A program made the position numbers and the translations under genes. The notes under the pieces were generated by a model. The model saw only the letters and a program-made list of their open reading frames with translations, did no database searches and was not told the origin of the DNA. This document shows, one piece after another, positions 11,248 to 22,779 of a stretch of DNA of 64,000 nt. How positions within the stretch are numbered: position 1 is the first letter of the stretch; every line of letters starts with the position of its first letter. The stretch spans positions 9,282,501-9,346,500 of the forward strand of contig NC_080564.1 of assembly GCF_030253575.1 (NCBI RefSeq), read 5' to 3'. Source of the DNA: Rhododendron vialii (Eukaryota > Streptophyta > Magnoliopsida > Ericales > Ericaceae).

Positions 11248-12766
11248 ATGGAGGTGGAGAAAGTTGAAGTTGTGAATGTAGTTGAGAAGATGGAATTATT
11301 TGGAAACTTGCATCACGAATTCAACAATGTCTTTGCGCAATTCAGCAGCCCAATTAAGGAAACTACGGGGTGTGTTAATGATACTCGAAAGGATGACTAT
11401 GAGGCTTTTGCCAATGACGCTGTTGTTGCTGCCGCCGCTTTGAACAAGAAGAAGAGGAAGAATGATATTGATGGCGGCCGCCTCTCACATAAGACGAGAA
11501 AGCTTCAGCAGCAGCGGATGAAAATTGCAAAATTGAAGCAGAAGATGAGGCGTGGTGATGTAGTTGAGGGATGGGATGCGACTGCAGCCCACCCCGAGCT
11601 ATTGATATCTCTCAAGTCTTATCGGAATTCTGTGCCAGTGCCAAGACATTGGTGCCATAAAAGAAAATTTTTGCAGGGGAACGTTGGTATTGAGAAACAA
11701 CCTTTTCGACTTCCTGAGTTCATTGCTGCTACGGGGATCAAGAAAATCAGAGAGGCTTACATTGAGAAAGAGGATAAAAGTGATAAGAAGCTTAAACAGA
11801 AGCAACGGGAGAAGCGGATTCATCCAAAGATGGGGAGCATTGATGTCAATTATCGGGTTCTTGAAGATGCATTTTTCAAGTATCAAACTAAGCCTAAGCT
11901 GACGGCATTTGGTGATGTCTATTACGAAGGAAAAGAGTTCGAGGTAGAACTAGATAGAGAGATGAAGCCTGGGATGTTATCAGAGCTATTAAAAGAAGCT
12001 TTTGGTATGCCAGAAGGAGCTCCTCCTCCCCCATGGCTCATCAGTATGCAGAGACACGGTCCACCACCTTCTTATCCACAGCTGAAAATTCCTGGGGTGA
12101 ATGCTCCTATTCCTCCTAGAGCTAATTTTGGTTATCACCCTGGGGGTTGGGGCAAAGCTCCTGTCGATGAGTATGCCCGCCCTCTGTATGGGAATGTATT
12201 TGGAGTTCAACAGTCCAACCATGAGGAAGAACTAGTTGGTAACACCAAGCATTGGGGTGATTTGGAGGAAAAAGAGGAAGCGGAGGTAGAAGAACAGACA
12301 GAGGAAGAGGAAGAGGAAGAGGAAGAGGAGGCCGACATTCAATCTTTTGACAGTGTTTCAAGCACTCCTAGTACTGGCGTTGGGACTCCGGATGTTATCG
12401 ATCTTCGCAAGCGGCCAAGAAAGGAGCCAGAGAAGTATCTTTATCGAGTACTTGAGAAAAAGGAAGAAAGGATTGCTCCAGGGACCTTACTTGGAACATC
12501 ACGTGTATGTCATTGGCTCTGGCACTCGAGACAAGACTGCTGCCAAAGGTCAGAAATCAGATGGGGTTGATGTCACATTACAACCAGAAGAGTTGGAAGT
12601 AATGGAAAATGCTTTGCCTGCAAAGTATTAGGAAGCAAGGGAGGCGGAGGAGGTGAAGCTGCGCAATCAGCGAGAGGACTGCAGTGACATGGTTGCTGAG
12701 TATGGAACGAACAGGAGAAAAAAAATGCAGGAAAAGGAGGGTAAATTCAAGGGAAATCATGTCTAG
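11248..12766 (+). pseudogene. SF3B2: Intronless, frameshifted copy of splicing factor SF3B2
   Basis: The frame from 11248 matches splicing factor 3B subunit 2 (SAP145/CUS1 type), a U2 snRNP component that binds SF3B4 and helps hold the branch site. Recognisable blocks in order: a DUF382-type core (SYRNSVPVPRHWCHKRKFLQ, RLPEFIAATGIKKIREAY, KMGSIDVNYRVLEDAFFKYQ), the PSP-type region (MPEGAPPPPWLISMQRHGPP, LKIPGVNAPIPP, GWGKAPVDEYARPLYGNVFG), an acidic Glu run, and TPDVIDLRKRPRKEPEK. The N-terminal part of normal SF3B2 is missing. There is no intron in 1.5 kb, whereas the parent gene has several, so this is most likely a retrocopy. A small indel near 12500 shifts the frame: the tail continues in another frame (HVYVIGSGTRDKTAAK, then VDVTLQPEELEVMENALPAK). 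Relative to the family, about five residues are lost after DKTAAK, and a TAG follows at 12629-12631. Remnant similarity runs to a stop at 12764-12766. No poly-A tail is visible. The open 440-codon part could still be expressed as a truncated protein. Confidence 0.85.
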
Positions 12767-13973
12767 TTCTAGGAGTTTTTGTTTTTGTGATGTTAGAATG
12801 CTTGGCTGCAGGCCTAGAGTTTAGGTGTGGAATCACCCCTATGCCTCCCTTTAATCCATCACTCTAGTTAGATGTGTAGTACTAGTAATTATTCAATCTC
12901 TCATTCTCTTTCTACACTTTTATCTCTCCAGATAACCTCTGAATGCTCTCTTTGATACGCGGCAAGAAAGAGCGAGAAAGTCTTGGTTTTTCTACGTCAG
13001 AGATTCACTGGTATGACTACCTTCTCACTTTTACCCTTTCGACCTTTGCTCGAATATGATGTATATAAGAAAAAACCTCTAAACTTTTACCTGATAATGC
13101 ATTGTGATTGTTTTTTCTTTTGGGATGTAATTGAGTTTTTTTCTTTTGGTTTAACCCTGAATTGACTTTGTATTTCACTTGAGATTCGTATTGAGATTGA
13201 CTTTTCGTTTGATTGGAAATCCTTGCATGTCAAGCTGTATCTTGTAGCAATAGTCTGTTGTGATACATAGCTTTTTGTATGTAATTTATGAGTATCTCTG
13301 AGTAGAAACCTATCATCTTTTGTGTATGATTCTCTCATTGCACTAGATCTAAAATCAGTTTGTATGTGAGTAGGTGGCTAAAGAGCAAAAGCATACAGTT
13401 TTGATATAAACCTTTGAAGCAAATTTATGATTGCCTAACAACCACGTTTAGTAGGATGCACCCTCCAGATTACGAGTAAATATTTGGTATAACGATTTAC
13501 AATGTGGTGGTATCACAAGCAAAGGAGATTTGGAGAAAGCTCAAATTGAGGTGGCCAGGGGTGCATGGTTGGGTTAGTAATAGACTCAAGGCATGTCCAG
13601 CCAATTCCATTTGCGGTTTCTATTGGCTGGTGTTTGATACCACATAAGATGGAACCACTGCTGCACTTGGTATTTGTTCCCATATATGAATTTCTCAGAT
13701 AGCTGTTGGCTTAAAATGTAACTAGTAATGGCAAACAGGCTGACAATTTTGAGCTGCAGCAATTAGTAAATGGCTAAATGTAATGAGTTAGCTATCAAAT
13801 CTGTTATTTTAAATGATCATATTATGATTGCTTTTGAGAATAATAGGCATCCTCGAGCCATTATGCTAATTCACTCTATTACACAGAGTAGCTAATTTAG
13901 AGGAATAGACAGCCCAATCACTCCGGATAACGACTGCATCCTCCGTATTACCTTGGCCGTTGGGACAGAATAA
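12767..13973. other. Intergenic, no gene seen
   Basis: AT-rich DNA between the SF3B2 copy and the 3' end of the receptor kinase gene. Only short unconvincing frames are present. The last part probably contains the 3' UTR of the minus-strand kinase. Confidence 0.5.
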
Positions 13974-16326
13974 TCATACGTTAGAGGAGCATGACTCTAG
14001 ATTATCTGTGGATGAAGATTCTGCCGGTGCTCTTTGGAGAGAAGCCAAGAAAGGCCTAGGCGGGATTCGCAAGGACGCTAGACTCCCTTCTAACATCTCC
14101 ACCACCTTACTCATAGCTGGTCGACTAGAAGGATCTGTTTGTATGCACCACAAGCCAACTGTCGTCATCTTTCTTGATATTTCTGTTTCTGCTTCGTTAA
14201 TGTTACCATGCTGTCCAATTTCCTCAGCCAGTTCAAGATGCCTGTATAACCAATCAGGAAAATATTCAGTGGTATGGTCAACTCCAAGATCCACATTCTT
14301 TCTCCCTCCAACCATATCTATAATCATCATTCCGTAGCTATAGACATCCGACTTGTGAGAGACCCCTCCGTAGATCCTAGAAAATACTTCTGGAGCAATA
14401 TAGCCAGCTGTACCTCTTGTGTCTGACATTGATATGATACTGTTTTTCTTAGGGCATAGTTTGGCGAGGCCAAAGTCAGAGATCTTTGGGCAGAAGCCTT
14501 CATCTAGAAGAATGTTATGTGGCTTTATGTCAAAGTGCAAAATTCTTGTGTTACAACCACGGTGCAAGTACTCTAACCCTCTAGCAATTCCAATCGCAAT
14601 TTGGTAGAGTGTTCCCCACCCTAATTGATGCTCTACTGACAAATTTTTGTCAGATATGAACTTGTCCAGTGACCCATTAGGCATGAACTCGTAGATGAGA
14701 GCTCTTTTGCGACGCTCGAAACAAAAACCCAGAAGAGTGACTACGTTAATGTGAGCTGTCCTGCTGATGCTTGTGACCTCGTTAATAAATTCTTCCCCAT
14801 TGCCTTTTGATTCCTTTAGGACCTTCACTGCAATGAGGCTGCCATTTTTCAACTTACCTTTGTATACTAGGCCATATCCTCCTTGACCCAATTTCTCCTT
14901 AAAGGAGTTGGTCATTTTCTTTACTTCTGAATAACTGTATTTTTTTGGAGCAAGGGACCCGCAGTTGTTTAGAATGGCCTCAAGATTTGCATGAACTTCA
15001 TTTTCATTATTCCAGAAAATGAAGGATTTACCAGAGGAATTTCGCCCAAAGTAGTAGAACAGGGCTAGTGTTGTCACTACCCCAACAACCAAAACGCTTC
15101 CAATCCCTGTAACAACATAGGAAAGTCATGTAAGGGGAGAGGGGGTGGGGAGAGAGGAAGTCTAAGTCCCCTGGTCTTTAAAACTTTAGTTAGAAGCTCT
15201 ATAGAGCTTGATTTTGAAATAATTGCAACATTACCAGTAGTAATAATAGCAGTTAGAATGAACTGTTCAAGGCTAATGTAAAACTGCATTGGTAATTAAG
15301 TGGGAAAATGGATCACCTATTCCAAGTTTTTTTCCCAAGTTCCTTTTGCTCTCTGCAACATAACAAAAGAATTATGACAACTGAACTGAAACGATAAATG
15401 CTAGATAAAAATGTTACAATCGAGCCATCCTCAAAGAATAATTTCTTTGCTTAACACTCCAGTTGACTTGAAATACTCTTATAAGATGACTTACACAAGC
15501 AGAGTAAAAAATGTCAATATTCCAATGTAATGGTAAGACATTGGATGGTAAATAAGTTTTGGTAAGCAAATAGTCACAAAGGAACGTGCCAAACTGCCCT
15601 TGATTTTATGAGAAGCCCTCCTGATGTTAAGTTGACCTTGCTTTCCCAAGAAGTCCTCATGACTTTAAGAAGCCCCCGGACATAAAATTGGATTTGGATT
15701 TCATGATTCTCGAATCGTGATTTTTTTTTGTTATCAAGATTGTGTACAATTGTCATCAAGTTTGTTGCAGCTGTTATTTCTGTTAGTGATCTTGTTTGAT
15801 ATCTTGGGTTTTAAGTTCTGGTTTTGCATGTAAATGAGGCACTATCTATGTACTCAAATTAGTCAATGAACTACTGATGAAGTTCACTTTCTCACTTGTA
15901 GATATCTTTGTGGACCAACTTTCATATTGTGCAAGAGATGCAGGCCCATTTTGCTAGATTTATCAAGTTTGACTATTTTGGTAAGAATACAAATTTTTGA
16001 CGCGGTTTGCTGCCTTTCAGTTTCATCTTAGTAGGTTAAGCTAATAGTTTCTCAAATCTGGATGTTGCAATTTGGAAAATACTAAAATATATAAAAAATT
16101 GGTCTAGGGTCCACTATAGAAAACTTGTAACCCAGTTAGTCCACTTCTAATGTTTGTATCCTCTCTAGTCCACTAATATAGTTTAGTAAGGCCTTAAGTC
16201 CACTTCTTTTAAAAAAGAAATTAAACCAAAACAAAAATACCCTCATATATAAGCTATCATAAAGAGAGAAACCCTAGACCAAAAGCAAATCTAGAGCACA
16301 CCCTCCTCCTCCTCCTCCTCCTCCTC

Positions 16327-16368
<42 letters not shown>

Positions 16369-19300
16369 ACCGGAGAAAAATTAGCCATTACCCCAGAAAA
16401 TCCAAATCCAATAGTACTAATTTCTATATGAAACAACCAACACTTTGACTCTCGTCAACCCATTCAAAAGTTGTCTATAACCCATTATCTTCTCCCTCCA
16501 CCGATCAAAATGGTTCTTTTTGGAATGTACAGGACATGATTGTCTCCTACCACGGATCGGGATTGTTCCTTTGCCGTTCATGATCGACCATTCGTGATCG
16601 ACTTCCGTATGTATCTTGTTTTGTATTTTTCTGTTTTAATGTAATATTCTTGATCGACCAATTATTGTTCTTGATCGACTTCCGTATTTATGTTGTTCTA
16701 TATTTTTCCGTTTTTAATCCGATATTGTTTAGTCTAATTCGATTTTTTTCAGTTTATGTATTGAATCTGATCTTATTGTTATATATAACATTCTAGATTA
16801 GAAATATTCTATGTTATGTAATAAAGAGAACATATAACGTTATATATGATCTTTTGTACCGCGCGTGTAACGTTATATATGAGCTTCTGTCATATATAAC
16901 GGTATATGTTCCGTTGTCGATCACTTATTGAATTGGTCCACGTGGCGGCTTCTCCGACTTATACGTGAAAATATGTGATTTGAAGCTCGGTTGGCGATGT
17001 GGTTTGTTTATAGATGATCTTCTCTACTGAGATATATATGTTATATGTGACAATTTGCCCTTGGTACCTGATTTTGTCCTGTAAAACTCCAAAACAAATG
17101 AACTAATAACGTTGTATGTTCTCTTATTGAATTGGTTCGCGCAACGGCCTTTTATAAATACACATGGATATATCCATATATGATTATATATGGTTATATA
17201 AGAATATTTGTGATCATATATACATATAAATGAGCTTGTATTGACATAAAAAAGTATTTCAATTTGCATAGAGAATATATAACGTTATATATGAGATTTT
17301 GTCCTGTAAAACTCAAAAAAAAAAAAGAGGAACTAATAACGTTATATGTTCTCTTATTGAATAGGTCCGCGCAGCAGCTTCTCAAAAACACATATGGATA
17401 TATCCATACACTACAAGAAAAAGTATGTTTAGTGACGAAAAAGTGGCGACAAAATTTAATTTCGTCTCTAAATGAGTATATTTGGCAACAAAAAAATAAA
17501 TTCGTCACTGTTTTGATAACTTCCTTGACGAAATTATTTTGTCACCAATTATAACTATTTAGCGATGAAAAAGATATTTTTGTCACCAAAGGCTCCTATT
17601 TGGCAACGAATAAAATTTTCGTCGCCAAAAGAGTAAAAAATGAGACGAAATTATTTTTTGTCGCCAAAGATAACTATTCGGTGACGGAAAAAATAATTTG
17701 TCGCCAAATGAACCAATTTGGCGACGAAAAATATTTTCGTCTTCTTTTTACGTTTTCAGTGACGAAAAATTTATCCTTCGGTGACGAAATTTATGAATTA
17801 CGCTTTGTCACCAAGTATACTTCGGGCATACCTCTTTGCTCAGAACTTCGATTGAGATAATCTAAATTGGGTTTGAACAATAACATAAAGAGCTACAACT
17901 TTCATGTTTATTAAAATTGCTAATTTTAATGTTTAATAGTTCAAAATGGCATTCAAAATATATTTTAAAATTCAATGTATGTGTTATATATTAGATATTT
18001 CAAACATATGTTGAAAAGTTTGTGTGGTGTAGTTGGTTAAAGGTTGCGTGCAAAACTTAGGAGACTCGGGTTCGAAACCCCGCAGAAGCAAGAAATTGAG
18101 ATTTTTTTCACATATTAGAATGTCTTTCACGAAGAAAAATTTCGTCACCGATGGGTCACCTTTGACGAGCCAAAGGGAATAATTTGAGACGAAATTTTTT
18201 GTCATCAAAAAAGCACAATAGGTGACGAAGAAAATTTCGTCACCAAGTCATTTTTCCGTGACGAAATTTTTCGTCACCAAAAGGCACTATAGGTGACGAA
18301 AAATAGATTTCGTCACCAGGTAGGAATCCTCGACAACCTTTAGTCGACAAATTTTTTTTCGTCACCTATATTATTTGGGACGAAAAACATACAATTTGCG
18401 ACGATTTTCATTCGTCACCCAATGCAATTTTTCTTGTAGTGATATACTATCAGAAGCAAGTCGAAAAGGCCGCTGCGCGGATCAATTCAATAAGTGATGG
18501 ACAATGAAGCATATAATGTTACATGTGAATTTCTGTTATATTTAATATGTGTTTTTCCTAGGGTTAGACATGTAATATTATATCTCGTTTTTTAGATATA
18601 TTAATGTTGTTTATGTTGTTTTGAATATGTATATATGTAGATATAGAGGTTATGAGACTTATATTCGGAGGTAGAAAATCACAAATTTTGAAGGATTCAA
18701 TGAAGGTTTCGATGAAAAAACAGTGAAAAAATGAAGCTCGACCCCCTGTGGCCTCATCAACATTCAACTTGGGATTCAAGGCGCGACTGAAAACAAGGAT
18801 AATGGTGGCATGATATGTGAACATATAATGTTATTTTTTGAGATATATAATATTGTTGGAAAGATATGATGTTGTTTTGAGAACATATAATTTTATATGT
18901 CATGTTTTGTGAGACTTAGAACTACAGAAGCTCAGATATAATGTTATATATTCTATTTTTTTGTGAGATTTAGAACTACAGAAGCTCACATATAATGTTA
19001 TATGTTCTGTTCTATTTTTTTTGAGATTCAGAGTTGCAGAAGCTCAGATACAATGTTATATGTATTTTTTTTTTTGTGATATTTAGATATTCAAAAACTC
19101 ACATATAATGTTATATGTTTTGTATGGACCAGCATATAACGTTAAAGACTAAAAACAAGAAAAACCAAAAAGAAATATTGCATGTTAGAAAAATTTTGCC
19201 ACACATATAATGTTGTATGTTGGGAAATTTTTATCATTTATATAACGTTAAAAAATCAATACAAGAAAAATAGGAAAAAACAAAACGAGAAATTTGTCAC

Positions 19301-22232
19301 ATATATAACGTTAAATATTAAGTGTAGTGGGTTTAATTAAAAAAAATCTAGAAAAATGAAAAAATAAGTTTTTTGTTACACATATAACGTTATATGTGGC
19401 ATGATGGCGGCGGCGGCGGCTTGATTGCAATAAAAACGAAAAAAAATGAAAAAAATATATTTCCGTGTTAGCCAAACAAGGCCCTTGTTTCTTAGGTGGA
19501 GTATTTTTGTCATTAAAATTATTAACAGACTTAGTGGGTTATAAAACTTAGAAGTAGACTAGATAGGTTTGGAAAATGTCATAGTAGACTTATGCAAAAT
19601 CAGAGCAAATGCAGAATTAAAATCGGGAATCAGTTTGATTATATGGCATTGTAATTTGGAATAGAAGAGAGAAAGAAGTCTGAGAAGTATTGATTTGAGG
19701 TAGTTAGCAATAACCTCCTATGTTATGTAGACTCGTGATACATGCATTGGTTATGGGAATCTGTCAGTGTCAGATTCAGGACAGGCTCCGATGTTTTGGT
19801 TGTTCAAATTCGACCCCATGCTTTATTGTCCACTTATTATTAAGTCATACAAAAAAAAAATACAAGTACAAAAAAAAAAAATCAAAGTTACATTAAGTTC
19901 TTTTAGCTTGAATAACATCAAAATGTAACCCCTGTTATATTGATTCCTAATTAGTACCATCCGGTTCAAAGAAAAAAAATTCTCCTTGCATTTTTTTAAA
20001 GCAAAATTTTTAATTGAGTCATCATACTTTAATTATCCAAGAACTCGGGGCTTAACATATGTGAGAAGAATGACCTGTCTCGAAAAGCGTAAAAATATAA
20101 AAAGCCCCAAAAACTCAAAAATGCTCTTAGTTGAACGGCACCTCATTTTCAATTATCCTAGCCAATTCACTTAGGCTCCGTTTGTTTCGATTTAAAATAT
20201 TTTACAATGTAAAATGTTTTCTCTAAAAACAAATTTCAATCTTTTATTTTCTTGTGTTTGATTGGCATTTGATAATATTTTCAGAAATTGACAAAATAGT
20301 GTAGAGAGAGGGGGGGCTTAAACCGTAGAGAGATCTGAAAATATTAGAATTGAACGTGAATCAAGATTGATGATCGAGGAAACTGGATAGTGAGAATTGC
20401 AGTAGAAAGCAACGAGTTCATTTCGAAAAATAACTTACGAAAGATTTAAGGATAAATCATTTTCATTCAATTAATGAAAAATATTTTACATGTACAATAT
20501 TTTCCTCATTTTTTACACAATCAAACAACGGCAAATATGTAAAACATTTTACTGAAAAATATTTTACGCCCAAACAAACGGAGCACTTATTTTTTTAACT
20601 ATATTTTTTAATATATAAACGGTCTATACATGGTTGAAAAATTAATTGCTCCAATTTTCAATTCGTTTGAATCAATATGAAGATCTTATTTCTCTAATCA
20701 TTTTATTCTAAAGGGTCATACTTAATTTTTGACTCTAAGGCTATCGTTAGTTAGCCCTAAGAGATACTCCATTTGATTCTACGACTTTCTTAGGGCTGAC
20801 TAACGAAAACTTTAGAGTAGAAAATTAATTATGGTTCTTTAGGATAAAATGATCAAAAAAAATAAGATCTTCGCAGTGGTTCAAACAAATTAAAAATTGG
20901 AGCACTTAACTTGTTTTGCTTGGAGCACCTCAGCCATTCCGTTTGGTTTTAGACAGAGGGGTGACTGCAGGTGTTGAATTGATGAATTTTTAGAAAGCTC
21001 AGGTGTTTATATGAAATTTAAAAAAGGGCAGGTGTTGAATTGATGAGTTTTTAGAAAGCTCAAATGTTTATATGAAATTTAAGAAAAATTAGATATTTAT
21101 ATGTGATTCGTGTGAAATGTCGATAGAATTTTCCCAATGGATCATTGCACAAAGATGCTCCCCCATGCTTTTCTATTAATTTTTCCACCGCACCACGGTT
21201 AAATCCCATCCAAGCCTGAAGGGAAAGAAACTCCATCCTTATCTTAATTTTCTCTCAAAAAAAGTTTTCACCACATCCCCCTCCTCCTCTTCTTGCTCTA
21301 CCGCAAATTCAAATCTCCAATTCAGAGGAGTCAAAGACCCCCAGAAGATCAAGCGATCCTCGAAAGATTTCACCTTCCTAAAGAAACATAATCATACAAA
21401 CTAACCAAAAGAAACCAGAACTAACAAGATCAAAGGGTAACGCACCTGTTCCGGGTTGACTTGATCCGCAGCTTGCATCGTACTCCCCATCCGAACAATA
21501 ACAAACGAGCGAACCAGGATTCGAGGAATTCGACCCGCACGCCCCGCCCGAGCCGACACACCGCTGACAGTTAGTATTGTTGGCTTCCCACACCAACCCA
21601 ACACCACTTTCAAGCACTTCTGTCAATTTCGCTGAAGTACCATTGCTCGATAAACCCGCACCCACAGTCGAATTCACCAGAACACTCACACTTGTATTGC
21701 AACTAACAGTAGTAAAATTCAACATGGTCGTAAGACCAGCCGACGCGAAAATACCGAAAGTTCCTTCGGTCCCATTCGCGAGGCACGGAAACTGATTCGC
21801 AATTGTCGTGTTGCCGGGGACAAGTGTAGTGCACCCGTAGCGAAGGACTAGCTCGTCTGTATCAGCCGCGTAGTTGAAGTGGTCCGGGTCCAGAGTGGCG
21901 TTGTAGAGGTACTGGGGGCAAGTGTCGTTCCAGAATTCCTGTCTGACTACTGTGAGAGCGTACGTTGCGTTGTCGATGGAAAGGACACGGTAAGGCCGCG
22001 TCTGGATGGTGAGCACCGGGGCTTCCCCGGTGCAGTTCAGGAAGAAACTCGGGTGGCCGCAGGACTGGGACCTGTTTGCTCCCCAGAAAGGGTAACCGAT
22101 TCCCTGGATGTTCCCGCATTGGAAAAGCTGGCTGCAGTTCAGGTATTGCTCGTTGCCCTGCGCTAAAGATGCCGGGATTAGCGCTACGATCGCGACAAAC
22201 ATAAAGGAGATTGGGAAGAGTTGGGGATGCAT
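13974..22232 (-). CDS. LRK10L: LRK10-like receptor protein kinase, non-RD, three exons
   Basis: I join complement(13974..15106,15317..15352,21446..22232): 1956 bases, 651 residues, all phases compatible. Exon 1 starts at [10 protein letters not shown], a signal peptide ending near SLAQG. It continues with a GUB_WAK-type extracellular domain ([19 protein letters not shown] ... [10 protein letters not shown]) and the Cys-rich WAK_assoc C-terminal block ([13 protein letters not shown] ... VCYCSDG). Exon 2 encodes only [13 protein letters not shown]. Exon 3 begins with the membrane helix (about residues 276-294, [19 protein letters not shown]). The kinase follows, with Gly loop GQGGYG (348-353), VK Lys369, HFDIKPHN (465-472), DFG (485-487) and [13 protein letters not shown] replaces HRD, so it is a non-RD kinase, as usual for LRK10L (rust-resistance Lr10 relatives) and often linked to immune or ABA signalling. 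An upstream GTG-initiated extension is not needed: the ATG at 22232 gives a good signal peptide. Intron 1 (15353-21445) is 6.1 kb and filled with transposons. The gene otherwise appears intact. Confidence 0.9.
16302..16365 (+). repeat. (CTC)n(CT)n compound microsatellite
   Basis: About nine CTC units run directly into about eighteen CT units. It lies in intron 1 of the minus-strand kinase gene, where it reads as (GA)n(GAG)n on the transcript. Confidence 0.95.
17409..18441. mobile_element. Non-autonomous CACTA transposon with ATA target duplication
   Basis: It begins CACTACAAGAAAAAG and ends ...TTTTTCTTGTAGTG, perfect CACTA-type (En/Spm) terminal inverted repeats. ATA (17406-17408) and ATA (18442-18444) are the 3-bp target-site duplication typical of this superfamily. 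Both subterminal regions are packed with copies of GTGACGAAA and its complement TTTCGTCAC, often paired as short hairpins; in En/Spm elements such repeats are transposase-binding sites. At 1033 bases it has no transposase and must be mobilised in trans. The middle carries a tRNA-like block (18018-18092). Confidence 0.9.
18018..18092 (+). other. tRNA-like block with A and B box motifs inside the CACTA element
   Basis: TGGTGTAGTTGG (18025-18036) fits the Pol III A box consensus TRGYNNARNNG and GTTCGAAAC (18070-18078) fits the B box GWTCRANNC, 34 bases apart as in a tRNA or tRNA-derived SINE head. A full cloverleaf could not be drawn with confidence (the acceptor stem does not pair well), so I do not call it a tRNA gene. 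Confidence 0.5.
18820..19400. repeat. Array of AACGTT/AATGTT-centred palindromes
   Basis: The word ACATATAAYGTTATATGT and close variants recurs about every 50-100 bases. Between 18890 and 19110 it sits in a tandem unit of about 57-60 bases containing GTGAGAYTTAGAACTACAGA and AGCTCA. Similar palindromes occur left of the nested CACTA at about 16785-17400 (for example ATATATAACGTTATATATGA at 17274), so the array belongs to the outer element and was split by the CACTA insertion. Confidence 0.75.
20175..20584. mobile_element. hAT-type MITE in LRK10L intron 1
   Basis: GGCTCCGTTTGTTT at the left and AAACAAACGGAGC at the right form terminal inverted repeats, followed inward by TAAAATATTTTAC-like words on both sides. 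ACTTA flanks both ends; the full 8-bp duplication of a hAT insertion is not exact. Length about 410 bases, no coding capacity. Confidence 0.6.
20647..20904. mobile_element. Hairpin MITE in LRK10L intron 1
   Basis: The arm from 20647 (TGCTCCAATTTTCAATTCGT...) pairs along about 125 bases with the arm ending at 20904. The words AAGATCTTATTT, ATCATTTTAT and TTAGCCCTAAG/CTTAGGGCTGA are complementary around a centre near 20776. The target-site duplication is unresolved. Confidence 0.6.
20968..21090. repeat. Tandem duplication, period 61 bases
   Basis: CAGGTGTTGAATTGATGA...TTTTTAGAAAGCTCA...GTTTATATGAAATTTA occurs twice head to tail with few differences, followed by a third degenerate partial copy. 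It lies in intron 1 of the kinase gene close to exon 1. Confidence 0.85.
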
Positions 22233-22308
22233 CTTTTCCGGAGACTCCACCCAAGCTGAGACAATACCGAAATTCGTAATGGGTGCGAATAAAACTCAAA
22301 CTTAAACA

Positions 22309-22376
22309 GGGTGTGCAGTTGGATTGATTTGGTCTTTTCTTAGGGTGTGCAGTTGGATTGATTTGGTCTTTTCTCA
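22309..22376. repeat. Two exact-like 34-base tandem units upstream of LRK10L
   Basis: GGGTGTGCAGTTGGATTGAT TTGGTCTTTTCTNA is present twice, 77 bases upstream of the kinase start codon. The copies differ only at the second-last base. Location suggests the 5' leader or proximal promoter; a regulatory role is only possible. Confidence 0.85.
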
Positions 22377-22779
22377 TTGGGAAGCGCTACAATATACACC
22401 CTCATTGAAACACATCAAAATGTTATAATACCCAAAATGTTATGAATTTATTGCTAAAAAGTTACGAATCACATTGATGAAAAGTTACGAATTTTTAGTA
22501 TAAAAGTTACGATAAATAAAATGTTATGAATGACCGGTCCTATAAGTAATTTTTTATGAGGTGACACAATATAAACCACACAATAGGTGCATATGGTACA
22601 CACCTTAAAGGGGTGTGTATTGAAGACTTTCCCTTTCTTTATTAGTATGTCGTCATCATAGAACAATAAGGAAGGTGGCATTTTGACAAAGGTGAGTGAA
22701 TTCGTCTTAATTTTTGAAAAATTCTACTAAAATAGAAGCTTCTGTTCGAAAGAAAAAAGTGGACATGTAGAGGTGTTTA

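Larger units (their letters stand above)
16107..19592. mobile_element. Putative large non-autonomous DNA element inside LRK10L intron 1
   Basis: The left end (AGGGTCCACTATAGAAAAC ... GTCCACTTCTAA) and the right end (reverse complement ATAAGTCTACTATGACATT ... AGTCTACTTCTAAG) are imperfect inverted repeats over roughly 80 bases. The interior has a (CTC)n(CT)n tract, many AACGTT-centred palindromes and a nested CACTA element at 17409-18441. No transposase frame or clear target-site duplication is visible. The boundaries are estimates and the superfamily is unassigned. Confidence 0.5.

Noticed and set aside
18018..18092. A functional tRNA gene
   Set aside because: A and B boxes are present but the acceptor and anticodon stems do not pair convincingly; called tRNA-like only.
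21378..21445. Read-through of LRK10L exon 1 ending in a hydrophobic tail, as if a separate GPI-like 290-residue protein
   Set aside because: A GT donor at 21445 in the right phase joins it exactly to exon 2 and the kinase. The tail could be an alternative transcript, but the joined gene is the better model.
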